The position numbers and the translations under genes are program-made. Below, in pieces: positions 1 through 8,000 of a stretch of 19,997 nucleotides of DNA. The stretch is from an uncultured Clostridia bacterium (GTDB lineage Bacteria; Bacillota; Clostridia; Christensenellales; UBA1242), in the NCBI GenBank assembly GCA_937907645.1, contig CALCWV010000074.1, positions 1 through 19,997 on the forward strand. The letters run 5' to 3'. How positions within the stretch are numbered: position 1 is the first letter of the stretch; each line of letters starts with the position of its first letter. The notes under the pieces are model-generated. The model saw nothing but the letters and a program-made list of their open reading frames with translations, was not told the DNA's origin and did not search any database.

Positions 1-2
1 TT

Positions 3-8
3 TATAAT
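3..8 (+). promoter_or_regulatory. possible -10 box just upstream of the amidase gene
   Basis: A perfect TATAAT lies 10 bases before the amidase ATG. If it is a real sigma-A -10 box, transcription would start at about position 15 and the mRNA would be nearly leaderless. The -35 region would be outside the window, so this cannot be confirmed; in such A/T-rich DNA the match may be chance. Confidence 0.3.
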
Positions 9-18
9 AAAATAGAGT

Positions 19-708
19 ATGAAATTTATTTTAATAAGAAAAAAACTCTTATATCTTTCTGTTTTGATCGGTGTTTTGATTGGTGCTATAAGCGTCCCAC
101 TTTTTTCTTCTCAAAAAACATCCTCTCCAAAACTGACTAGAACAATTGTGATTGATGCGGGACATGGAGGGATCGATGGCGGATGCGTGGGGAAAAGATA
201 TGGAGCCGTTGAGAGCGAACTTAATCTTTTGTATGCGAAGGAGCTTGAGCAGCAGTGCAAAGAGTCTGGCTTTAAAGTTGTTATGACGCGTTCTACGGCG
301 GAGGGGCTATATTCTCCGCTTGCCACAAACAAAAAGAAATCCGAAATGCAAAAGAGAGAGCAGATAATAAACGACAGCAAAGGAGATATAGTTGTTAGCA
401 TTCACATGAATTCGATCACAATTCCTTCCGTGAGGGGAGCCCAAGTGTTCTTCAAGAAAGGGAATGAAGAGGCCAAAATTTTGGCAGACGATATAACAAC
501 GTGTATTGTCCAAGATTTTTCCAAGGTTAGAAGTGGGGCTTGCGCAGGCGATTACTACGTGCTAAATTGCAACGAAAAAGCAGCTGTTTTAATTGAATGT
601 GGATATCTCTCGAATGCGGAAGAAGAGTATAATTTAATGCAAGAAAAATATAGAAAAAAATTCTGTAAATCAGTGCTAAAAGGAATAATTAATTTCTTAA
701 AAACTTAA
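19..708 (+). CDS. cwlD: N-acetylmuramoyl-L-alanine amidase, CwlD-like (Amidase_3)
   Basis: This 229-residue protein is a zinc-dependent amidase that cleaves the bond between N-acetylmuramic acid and L-alanine in peptidoglycan. Residues 10-30 form an uncleaved-looking signal or membrane anchor. The catalytic domain (about 42-228) has the Amidase_3 signature: AGHGG with zinc ligand His49, ligand Glu65, SIHMNS with ligand His129, and LIECGYLSN with catalytic Glu193. Size, single domain and N-terminal anchor match Bacillus CwlD (about 237 aa), which with PdaA makes muramic delta-lactam in spore cortex. The neighbouring spoIIE gene supports a sporulation role, but a vegetative amidase is possible. 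ATG 19 is the only plausible start: it precedes the hydrophobic segment, and the next Met is deep in the catalytic domain. The purine stretch AGAG at 14-17 is too close to the start to be a good ribosome site. Confidence 0.85.
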   Translation: MKFILIRKKLLYLSVLIGVLIGAISVPLFSSQKTSSPKLTRTIVIDAGHGGIDGGCVGKRYGAVESELNLLYAKELEQQCKESGFKVVMTRSTAEGLYSPLATNKKKSEMQKREQIINDSKGDIVVSIHMNSITIPSVRGAQVFFKKGNEEAKILADDITTCIVQDFSKVRSGACAGDYYVLNCNEKAAVLIECGYLSNAEEEYNLMQEKYRKKFCKSVLKGIINFLKT

Positions 709-741
709 AAACCGCAAATATGCTGCATTTTTAACAAAAAA

Positions 742-785
742 TGACAAAATAATACAAAGAAAAATGTTTTAAAATATGATATTAT
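742..785 (+). promoter_or_regulatory. candidate spoIIE promoter with a Spo0A-box-like site
   Basis: The 96-base gap before spoIIE holds TGACAAA at 742-748, which fits the relaxed Spo0A box TGNCRAA, and -10-like hexamers TATGAT (775-780) and TATTAT (780-785). In Bacillus, spoIIE is transcribed by sigma-A with Spo0A-P from a promoter with 0A boxes upstream of the -10. The arrangement here is compatible, but each element is short and the region is A/T-rich. GAGG at 796-799, 5 bases before the ATG, is the ribosome site. Confidence 0.3.
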
Positions 786-804
786 CGCAAGTGTAGAGGT
801 TGCG

Positions 805-3087
805 ATGAAAACAAAAAAATATCTTTATTATTCCTTATCTTTCTTAATTTTTACGGGATTATTTTACATTTTATTTCATGCAAGCATTAGCAATTTATTT
901 TATCCGTTTGCATTTGGAATGATGTTTGCTCTAGTTTGGAGTAATCAGAAGATTTGGGTGGTTTGTCCTGCGTATTTAATTGCTGGGATTTTAAATAATT
1001 GGGGCGTATATAATATAATTTCCGTTATATGCACAGCTTTTTGTGTGGCAGCCCCATATTTAATCCATGTGTTACTGAAGAAAAACATGAAAATTTGGGA
1101 GCTAGGTATTTATGCACTGATTAGCCAAGTAGCTCAAGTTGTGCTTTCTTACGTAGGCGGGGGAGTGTTCTACTATGAGATAATTTCCACATTTGTTGGC
1201 ATACTTTTCATGTATCTAATGATTATGATTCTCGATGCAGTTCTCGTTAGAGGGCTTGCATACAAACTTACATCTCTGGAGCTAATCAGCGGCGGAGTTT
1301 TTCTTGCAGTTTTGAGTGACGGACTCACTTTTGCAACAATTGGACCTTTTTCCTTCTTAAAACTGTTTGTTTCGTTTACAATTTTATTTATTGCATTTAG
1401 TAGTAAAAGTTATTATAGCGTGTTTGTGTCATTGATTATGGGAATTGGAACGCTAATCGGAATGAATAATCCCGTCTATATTGCTCCATTCGCTATTTGG
1501 GCTGTCTCAATTTCGCTGTTCAAAAGCTACAGCAAATATCTAATGCCTGTGGCGCTCATGGCAAGTGAATGTCTATGCGGATTTTACTTTAATTTGTACT
1601 ACGGATTTTCTCCACTTGAGATAATTCCTGTGGCAGTGTCATGTATTGCGTTTTTCTGTATTCCAAACAAGGTTTATGATAGATGTAGGATGCTTTTATC
1701 CTCAAAAAACAGCCGTATTGCAGTAAAAGACGTTGTGAACAGGAATAGAGAAATTTTACATAACAAGATAGGTTGCCTTGGAGAAGCTTTCACAGAGGTG
1801 GAAAGAACTTTCAGAAAAATGGCCAACACCTCACTTAGTAAAGACGAGATGCAAGAGACTATGAAGAGGGAAATAAAGAGAAAAATATGTGAAAATTGTC
1901 CCGAAAAAAGCAGGTGTTATCGCTCATATGCGAAAGAAACTGAAATGGTGCTTGACGAACTTGCAGATTTGAGCTTTGATAAGGGAAAAATAAGTGTTTT
2001 GGATATTCCTTCGTTTATGAACACTCACTGCAATAAGGTTACATCCATAATTTCTTGTGTAAACACTTTGTGCAATCAATATAAAAGATATTCCGACCTT
2101 GTTGGAGACATTGATAAGAGCAAACTTCTCGTTGCTGATCAAATGGGAGGTGTATCAAATATTATGAAAGAACTTGCAAAAGAAGTCTATGCCCCTATAG
2201 CATTTGACAACGCACGAGAAGACAAGATTGTCGAAGAACTTCTTGCAAATGAAATAATTTGTGACGATGTAATTGTTGTTGAGAAAGGTATACATGAAAT
2301 GGAAACGACAATTGTCGTTAGAAACGAAGATAGAGAAAAAGCCGCAATATGCGAGGTTATTGGAAAAATTTGTGGCTGTGAAATGTATGTAGAGCAGACA
2401 ATTTCATCGATAAAGCCGGGCTGGAGTACAGTAACTTTAAGGAAAATTCCGAAGTACGATTGTTCATTCGGAGTTAGCGTTCACACTAAGTCTGGATCCG
2501 AAAAAAGCGGAGATTGTTACAGCATCCAGAAAATGACGGGCGATAAGTTCATGTTTGCTCTTTGTGACGGGATGGGAAGTGGAGAAAAAGCGCAAGAAAT
2601 AAGCGAAAATGCAATCAATTTGATAGAAAACTTCTATAAAGCGGGCTTTGAGAGTGAACTTATCATGTCAAGCATTAATAAATTACTCTCTTTGCAAAAG
2701 GAAGAGTCCTTTTCTGCGGTTGATATTTGCATTTTAGACCTAAATGAAGGCTCAGCGAACTTTATAAAAATGGGAAGCCCAAGTTGTTACATCATAGACA
2801 AGGAAAAATGCGGGGTAATTGAGGGTAATGCGCTGCCTTTAGGAGTTATTAAAGATACACTGCCAAACAACAAAAAAGTGGTTATACGAGGTGGAAATTA
2901 CATTATTTTAACTACCGATGGGATTAGTGATTCATTTGAGTCGGATGACAAAATCCTGGAATATGCTTGTAGTTTGGATTATAAAAACCCTCAAATAATC
3001 AGCGATGCGATCCTTCAAAAGGCTCTTGAAAATAATATGGGAATCGCCAAAGATGATATGAGCGTGATAGTAATTAAAGTTTTTTAA
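805..3087 (+). CDS. spoIIE: stage II sporulation protein E (membrane PP2C serine phosphatase)
   Basis: SpoIIE dephosphorylates the anti-anti-sigma factor SpoIIAA in the forespore, which releases sigma-F; it also sits at the polar division septum with FtsZ. The 760-residue protein (827 in B. subtilis) has three regions. Residues 1 to about 285 contain roughly nine or ten hydrophobic membrane segments. Residues about 290-555 form the cytoplasmic linker, with a CxxCxxxxxC cluster (Cys362, Cys365, Cys371). Residues about 555-760 are the PP2C domain, with metal-binding motifs DGMGSG (Asp588), TTDGISD (Asp705) and a terminal DDMS (Asp750/751). All key acidic residues are present, so the enzyme should be active. 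The ATG has a GAGG site 5 bases upstream. No terminator is visible after the gene, so transcription may run into ndk. Confidence 0.96.
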   Translation: MKTKKYLYYSLSFLIFTGLFYILFHASISNLFYPFAFGMMFALVWSNQKIWVVCPAYLIAGILNNWGVYNIISVICTAFCVAAPYLIHVLLKKNMKIWELGIYALISQVAQVVLSYVGGGVFYYEIISTFVGILFMYLMIMILDAVLVRGLAYKLTSLELISGGVFLAVLSDGLTFATIGPFSFLKLFVSFTILFIAFSSKSYYSVFVSLIMGIGTLIGMNNPVYIAPFAIWAVSISLFKSYSKYLMPVALMASECLCGFYFNLYYGFSPLEIIPVAVSCIAFFCIPNKVYDRCRMLLSSKNSRIAVKDVVNRNREILHNKIGCLGEAFTEVERTFRKMANTSLSKDEMQETMKREIKRKICENCPEKSRCYRSYAKETEMVLDELADLSFDKGKISVLDIPSFMNTHCNKVTSIISCVNTLCNQYKRYSDLVGDIDKSKLLVADQMGGVSNIMKELAKEVYAPIAFDNAREDKIVEELLANEIICDDVIVVEKGIHEMETTIVVRNEDREKAAICEVIGKICGCEMYVEQTISSIKPGWSTVTLRKIPKYDCSFGVSVHTKSGSEKSGDCYSIQKMTGDKFMFALCDGMGSGEKAQEISENAINLIENFYKAGFESELIMSSINKLLSLQKEESFSAVDICILDLNEGSANFIKMGSPSCYIIDKEKCGVIEGNALPLGVIKDTLPNNKKVVIRGGNYIILTTDGISDSFESDDKILEYACSLDYKNPQIISDAILQKALENNMGIAKDDMSVIVIKVF

Positions 3088-3103
3088 GAAAAAACGTAAA
3101 AAG

Positions 3104-3133
3104 CTGGCAAAATATACTTAATTGTGATAGAAT
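3104..3133 (+). promoter_or_regulatory. probable ndk promoter with extended -10
   Basis: The 62-base gap between spoIIE and ndk contains CTGGCA (3104-3109, 4 of 6 matches to the -35 consensus), an 18-base spacer, and TAGAAT (3128-3133). The bases TGA directly before the hexamer make an extended -10, which can compensate for the weak -35. Transcription would begin near 3140, which is at the ribosome site AGGAGG (3140-3145). The leader would therefore be very short, or initiation may be slightly different. Confidence 0.5.
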
Positions 3134-3149
3134 AACATTAGGAGGACTT

Positions 3150-3662
3150 ATGAAAGAAAAATGTTATTTTATGTTTAAACCGGGTTTTACAGATGAAGAA
3201 ACGGTTTATGAGGTTTTAAAAAGATTGGTAAAGGAAGGAGCGTGCATTTTAGAGGTTAAAGCAATGCTTTTAAGCAAAAAGGCGTGCAGAGAACATTACG
3301 CACATATCGTAGATCTTAAAGATAAGGTTACAGGAGAGCCTGTTTATCCAAAACTTGAGGAATATATGCTTAGCGGACCAGTTATTGGTGTAAGCCTTGT
3401 TGGTGAAAAGGGAATTATTGATAGGTTAAGAAAAGCTATGGGAAGCACAAGAAATCCAGCTGAAGGAACACTCAGATATGAGTTTATTGCAAAGAAGGGC
3501 GTTCCTGAAGCAGACAGAACAACAAAAAATGGATTCCACTGCTCAGATTCACCTGAAAATGCAGAAGTTGAAATAGACAGATTCTTTGGAAGAAGTGAAG
3601 AACTTGGAATTGTAACATTAATGAAAGAACAAAAAAGCGAAAAAATTAATTATTTTGCATAA
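3150..3662 (+). CDS. ndk: nucleoside diphosphate kinase, divergent
   Basis: NDK transfers the gamma-phosphate from ATP to nucleoside diphosphates through a phosphohistidine in the cytoplasm. The family pattern is clear over 170 residues: KP at 10-11, Tyr50 in the HY motif, Arg92/Arg94 followed by MGST and GTLR (106-109), catalytic His130 in NGFHCSDS, then ENAEVEI and the FF near 145-146. Two things are unusual. The catalytic motif has Cys131 where the usual form is HGSDS. The segment between GTLR and the Asn of the histidine motif is 17 residues, against 9 in E. coli Ndk. A short C-terminal extension also adds length (usual size 135-155). A full AGGAGG lies 4 bases before the ATG, so the start is secure. 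The gene ends 31 bases before a hairpin terminator. The phosphotransfer residues are present, so it should be active. Confidence 0.92.
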   Translation: MKEKCYFMFKPGFTDEETVYEVLKRLVKEGACILEVKAMLLSKKACREHYAHIVDLKDKVTGEPVYPKLEEYMLSGPVIGVSLVGEKGIIDRLRKAMGSTRNPAEGTLRYEFIAKKGVPEADRTTKNGFHCSDSPENAEVEIDRFFGRSEELGIVTLMKEQKSEKINYFA

Positions 3663-3692
3663 AAAATAAAATAAAAAACATTTTAAAACATT

Positions 3693-3720
3693 AAAAAACG
3701 AGCATATAGCCCGTTTTTTT
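3693..3720. terminator. shared bidirectional terminator between ndk and nucleoside hydrolase
   Basis: An 11-base stem (3693-3703 with 3709-3719) has one A-C mismatch and an ATATA loop. A-run and T-run flanks (AAAAAACG, CGTTTTTTT) make it usable from both strands. It lies between the convergent stop codons of ndk (3662) and the minus-strand hydrolase (3727). Confidence 0.8.
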
Positions 3721-3726
3721 ATTTTT

Positions 3727-4659
3727 TTAATTCATTTTTGCTTTTTTAATTGCTTCAAAGAAATCTTTGTGCATTTTTTCTCTATCAACACTTCTTGCAA
3801 GTTTAATGTGTCCTTTTGGATTAGGTGTCATAGTGGTTTTTCCAGGAAGCTCTCCAGTGTCAATATCCATATCGACATTCATAAATTTGAAAAGCTTTGG
3901 ATAGCGAAGGGCAAGCATTGCACAGGTGTCATTTGTTGCAATTCGTTTGTCCGTATAGCCATGCTCCCAGTATCCACTGTACATATCATATATGAATTTT
4001 CCCGTTTCATTGATGTTTTCCATCGACAAAACCTCTTCTTCAGTGAAATTAGCAAGCTCTCTTCCCATTCTGGAAGGAATATAGGACATTGGAATACCGC
4101 TTTCAAGAACGATTTTAACCGCTTCTGGGTCCGTTGAGGCATTAAATGAGCGATAATGTATCCATTTTGGTCCTTCTTCCTCCCATCCGTATGGTGAGCA
4201 GCCCTCTGTATATATATGATTTATCATTCCAACTACATCTGGATGTTTCTTAATAAGCATTCCAAGGTTTGTGTGAGGCCCAAGAGCAACGATATTGATG
4301 TTGCCTTTGTTTTCACAAATGACTTTATACATCGCCTCTACGGCGCTAAGCCTAATCGGTTTTGTTTTAACTTTAGCTGGTGGTGTATATCCCCCCATTC
4401 CGTCCTTTTGATGTATGAATTCTGCGTCAGGACTATTCCTTTGCATTGCCCTTGCTGCACCCTTTGCAACAGGGATGTCTGTGCGATTGTATTTTTCCAA
4501 AATATGCAGCATATTGCGCGTTACTGTATCAATATCCTTGTTTCCACGGACGGTTGTAATCAGCTTAATATCCATTAATTTATCGTCCAAAGAAAGCACA
4601 ATTGCAGCAGCATCGTCCACGCCTGGGTCTGTGTCAATAATTACATTTTTTTTCTTCAT
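3727..4659 (-). CDS. nucleoside hydrolase (inosine/uridine-preferring family)
   Basis: Nucleoside hydrolases cleave the N-glycosidic bond of ribonucleosides to give ribose and a base for salvage. The calcium-binding N-terminal motif is present as DTDPGVDDAAAI (Asp9, Asp11, Asp15, Asp16), followed by HQKDGMGGYTPP (83-94), VALGPHTNL (124-132) and FNASTDPEA (172-180). The C-terminal metal Asp is Asp244 in ATNDTCAM, where the preceding residue, often His in RihA/RihB-type enzymes, is Asn243. The preferred base cannot be told from sequence. The reading frame is open to 4716, but 4659 is the better start: it gives a family-typical 310 residues starting just before the first beta strand, has AAGGGA about 7 bases upstream, and lies downstream of a promoter whose -10 box overlaps the upstream Met codon region. 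The extra 19 residues would not be on that transcript. Confidence 0.9.
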   Translation of the reverse strand: MKKKNVIIDTDPGVDDAAAIVLSLDDKLMDIKLITTVRGNKDIDTVTRNMLHILEKYNRTDIPVAKGAARAMQRNSPDAEFIHQKDGMGGYTPPAKVKTKPIRLSAVEAMYKVICENKGNINIVALGPHTNLGMLIKKHPDVVGMINHIYTEGCSPYGWEEEGPKWIHYRSFNASTDPEAVKIVLESGIPMSYIPSRMGRELANFTEEEVLSMENINETGKFIYDMYSGYWEHGYTDKRIATNDTCAMLALRYPKLFKFMNVDMDIDTGELPGKTTMTPNPKGHIKLARSVDREKMHKDFFEAIKKAKMN

Positions 4660-4689
4660 TTTGTTGTCCCTTTTAATCTTTTTTCCTGC

Positions 4690-4705
4690 GATAACATGCG
4701 TTACC
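4690..4705. promoter_or_regulatory. operator-like imperfect palindrome at the hydrolase transcription start
   Basis: GATAACATGCGTTACC is an imperfect inverted repeat (TAAC/GTTA arms, outer G/C) that spans the predicted transcription start of the hydrolase. This is a typical place for a repressor operator, but a short 16-base imperfect palindrome can be chance. It is the only such candidate in the leader. Confidence 0.25.
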
Positions 4706-4707
4706 TC

Positions 4708-4736
4708 ATTATACATTTATTCGGGCGATAAGTAAA
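4708..4736 (-). promoter_or_regulatory. sigma-A promoter of the nucleoside hydrolase
   Basis: Read on the minus strand: TTTACT (4731-4736), a 17-base spacer, and a perfect TATAAT (4708-4713). Transcription should start near 4701, giving a leader of about 40 bases to the ATG at 4659. The -10 box overlaps the codons right after the far-upstream Met at 4716, which rules that Met out for this transcript. Confidence 0.75.
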
Positions 4737-4850
4737 GCGTTTTAGGGTTTTTTGAAAAAATAAAAAAAATGTTCAAAAGGCGTAAATAAAAACGAAAAAT
4801 AAAAAAATAATAATTATTAATTAAAACGAAAAAAAATGCGCAAAATTGTT
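4737..4850. other. A-tract-rich spacer between two divergent promoters
   Basis: This stretch has no gene. It is almost entirely A and T on the plus strand, with repeated A-runs separated by single C or G residues. It lies directly upstream of both the minus-strand hydrolase promoter and the plus-strand giant-gene promoter, so it could act as an UP element or as bent DNA. ACGAAAA occurs at 4792-4798 and 4826-4832, and again in the giant-gene leader at 4896-4902. Confidence 0.4.
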
Positions 4851-4878
4851 TTGAGAAAAAAAGAAAAAGTGATATAAT
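4851..4878 (+). promoter_or_regulatory. sigma-A promoter of the giant surface-protein gene
   Basis: TTGAGA (4851-4856), a 16-base spacer, and a perfect TATAAT (4873-4878) preceded by TGA, forming an extended -10. Transcription should start near 4885, leaving a leader of about 59 bases. The A-rich upstream tract may add strength. This looks like a constitutive housekeeping promoter; no sporulation sigma signature is evident. Confidence 0.8.
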
Positions 4879-4904
4879 TCCAGTGTAGAAAAAAGACGAA
4901 AATA

Positions 4905-4921
4905 TTTCTATAAGATAGAAA
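4905..4921 (+). promoter_or_regulatory. leader hairpin before the giant-gene ribosome site
   Basis: TTTCTAT-AAG-ATAGAAA is a perfect 7-base inverted repeat in the 5' leader. It ends 10 bases before the ribosome site AGGAG (4932-4936). It is A/T-rich and has no following T-run, so it is not a terminator. It could protect the 5' end of a 14.6-kb mRNA or be a regulator site; the function is inferred only. Confidence 0.35.
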
Positions 4922-4943
4922 AAACAGTAATAGGAGCGAAAAA

Positions 4944-5012
4944 ATGAAGAAATTAGTAAAATCATTATTAGCATTATCTATTTTAGGATTGACAGGGGGA
5001 ACCGCAGTTGCA
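4944..5012 (+). other. signal peptide of the giant protein
   Basis: The N-terminus is MKKLVK followed by a hydrophobic stretch (LLALSILGLTGG) and an AVA site, with likely signal peptidase I cleavage after Ala23. This indicates Sec export. A second possible A-x-A-like site (YAK, residues 28-30) fits less well. Confidence 0.85.
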
Positions 5013-8000
5013 GGCGGCATGCTTTATGCTAAAGAAAGCGGAAAGCAGGAATCAAGCTACGCTGAAACTGACCAAACAACTATCAAGATTGGGTCTGCAG
5101 ACGATTTGAGCAAGCTTGCGACAAACCATAGTAACGCAATCTATGAACTCACTTCAGATATCAACTTGGACAACAAGCTTTGGACTCCAATTGGAACAGA
5201 AAATGCTCCATTCCAAGGAACTATATGGGGAAATGGATATGAAATTTCAGGATCAATCATTGTTCCTGAATCTGTTTTGTCTAATTATTATGGAATTTTC
5301 GGCTATACAAGTGGAGCAAAGATCTACGACCTTTCAATAGGAGAATCTTTCACATACACTGGAGCTAACGCTAATGCTGTTTCAGGATCACTCATTGGTT
5401 ATGCAAAAGGCACTACCGTTGCAGCTGTTTATGATAAATCTTCAATGACTAATACAATCGGACAAGTTTCAGGAACAGATACAACAATCTATCGTGGAGG
5501 AAATAACTTTGGTGGAAATGCGACTACAGTTGATTCTACTGTTAGAGTTGGAGCAGGAACTGAAACAAAGGGCCATGCAGTTGCTTTTAACGTAGACGAT
5601 GCAAAAGACACAGCAAAGAGTGCATACTACGTAGATGCAAATGGAAAGAAGTTGATGCGCAATGATACTGATAAGACAGAGACATATTATGTAGCTATCT
5701 CTGCTGCAAATGCGGAACAAACTTTAACTAACGCTCCAAAGAATTTTGGAACAACATATCCAAATACTAGCGGAAGCACAGTTTCTGCAAAGAGAAAGGG
5801 ATATGAACTAGTATCAGAATCAGAATGGAATGGAATTAAAACAAGCGGAGTCTACTCTCCAGCTTCAGGATTTGCTCTCGCAGATGAAGATTACACACTT
5901 CGTGCAAACTGGAACCAAGTAACATACACATTCAACAGATTCGACAGAATTGGGCAGACGGGCACTGACACAGCAAATAGCTCAAACTTAAGTGCAACAA
6001 TGTATAGCTCATGGTTGGATTTAATTGGTAAAATCCAAAAAGATCCTTATGATCTGACAGAAGTCGATATAAGAGGGGCTGGTCAAACATCTCCAGTTGC
6101 AAAAGCGGTAAGAACTGTAACATATGATGCAAGTGGGAACAGAACTCTATCTGATTGGAAATTCTATCTTAATGAAGAAGAGAAAACAGGGAATGACAAA
6201 TTAGAACTTGTTTTAGCTGACACAAGCACAACGTACGATTTAATCGCTATTTGGCAACCTCAAACAGTTAACTCAAAAATTTCATACTCAGGAAACGGTG
6301 GAAAGAGTGGTTTATTATCAGAGGGGCTTGTTGATAACACAGGGGCAAGTGTGCCAATTCGTGACGGAAACGTATTCAAAATTACAGGAAACACTAAGTT
6401 TGTCTACAAGGTTCAAGTTAGAGATGGCTTTGAAATCGTAGGAGATGTTACAATCAGTGGAACTGGTTACTCAACAGCTAAAGCTTTAACTTTGACAAAA
6501 GACGGAGAAACCTACGTTTATACTTGTGAAACAGGTATTTTAAACGCTGACAACCAAATCAATATCAACGTTAAAAAGGTTGCACAAACTGTAACAGTTG
6601 AACCTAGTCAAACAGACGCAACTTTCACAACTTCAGGAAAAGGAAGTTTTGTAGACAATACAATTTCTGCTTACTGTGATGAAGATTTCACAATGACTTT
6701 CACAGCTAAAACGGGATATGGAATTTCAGTTGCTTCTGTTGCTGGAATTACTGGAACAGCAGTTTGCACATACACATACACTGATGCAAACGGGGCAACA
6801 CAAACAACGACAAGTTCAGCAAACGTTCCAGACCATGGTGCTGAAAAAGTTGAAGTTAAAGTTACAAATCCAACAAAGTTTGAAGATGCAAAAATCGAAG
6901 TTACGACAGTTAAAAGAACATTCAAAGTAACAATCACAAAAACTGGTGCAACATATGACCCAGCACAAGCTTATCCTGATGTAAAAATTACAAGTTCAGA
7001 CGAGAGCCTTAGTACAGATGGAGTCCTTTTCCTCGGAACAGGTGCTGGATCTATCACAGCTAATACTGATAAGTATTATATTATCGAAAGTATTACATTT
7101 ACAGGAACCAATGGAACAGCAAATCCAACATTTGATGCTTTAACTGGAGCATTTAGTGGCGTTAAAGTAAATGGAACTTATACTATCACAGTTAAGTATG
7201 CTAAAAAGCCTTATAAAATAACTTACAATCCAAACGGGGGCTCAGCTGATGCAACTTCACAAACAGTTTACAACCTTGATAAATATCTTTTACCAAATGC
7301 GACAAAGGAAGGACATACATTTGAGGGCTGGTACACAAGTGGTGATGTAAAGGTTGAAAATAGCTCAACAATTGACCTTACAGCTGACCAAACATACACA
7401 GCAAAGTGGACTGTTGAATCACATACAATCAACTTCGACTCAAATGGTGGCTCAATAGTAAGTTCTATAACACAAAACTATGGAACAGCCATCACGCTTC
7501 CAACACCAACAAGAACAGGATACAAGTTTGAAGGTTGGTATGATGCTGAAGAAAACGATAATGGAACAGGGGACAAGATTACTTGGACAACAATGCCAGA
7601 TCTTGGAAATAATAACGCAAGCAAAACACTTTATGCAAAGTGGGCAATCGAGTCATATACACTTAAATTTGAATCAAATGGCGGAACTCCATGTGACAAC
7701 ATCACTGGAAACTATGGCGCAAGCGTGACACTTCCAACCCCTACAAAAGCAGGTTATACATTCAATGGATGGTATGACGGAAACACAGATGGCAACGGCT
7801 CAGGAAATAAAATTGAATACACAACAATGCCAGAGCTTGGAGATAACGGAGCAGTTAAAACACTCTATGCAAACTGGAGTGCAAACACATATACAATCAA
7901 CTTCGACTCAAATGGTGGCTCATCAGTTAACTCAATTTCAGGAGGCTATGGAACAGCTATCACTCTTCCAACCCCTACAAAAGCCGGTTATACATTCAAC

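Noticed and set aside
714..735. A short hairpin and T-run after the amidase gene as a terminator.
   Set aside because: Only a 3-base stem can be drawn (GCA with TGC), which is too weak to support a terminator.
3079..3095. GTTTTTT-AAG-AAAAAAC inverted repeat over the spoIIE stop codon as a terminator.
   Set aside because: The stem is nearly all A-T and is not followed by a T-run, so it does not fit an intrinsic terminator.
4216..4735. Plus-strand open frames opposite the nucleoside hydrolase.
   Set aside because: They are antisense shadows of a well-conserved gene and have no family resemblance or ribosome site.
4717..5020. Minus-strand open frames over the promoter region of the giant gene.
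   Set aside because: The products are Phe/Leu/Ile strings created by A-rich DNA read in reverse, and they overlap a well-supported promoter and signal peptide.
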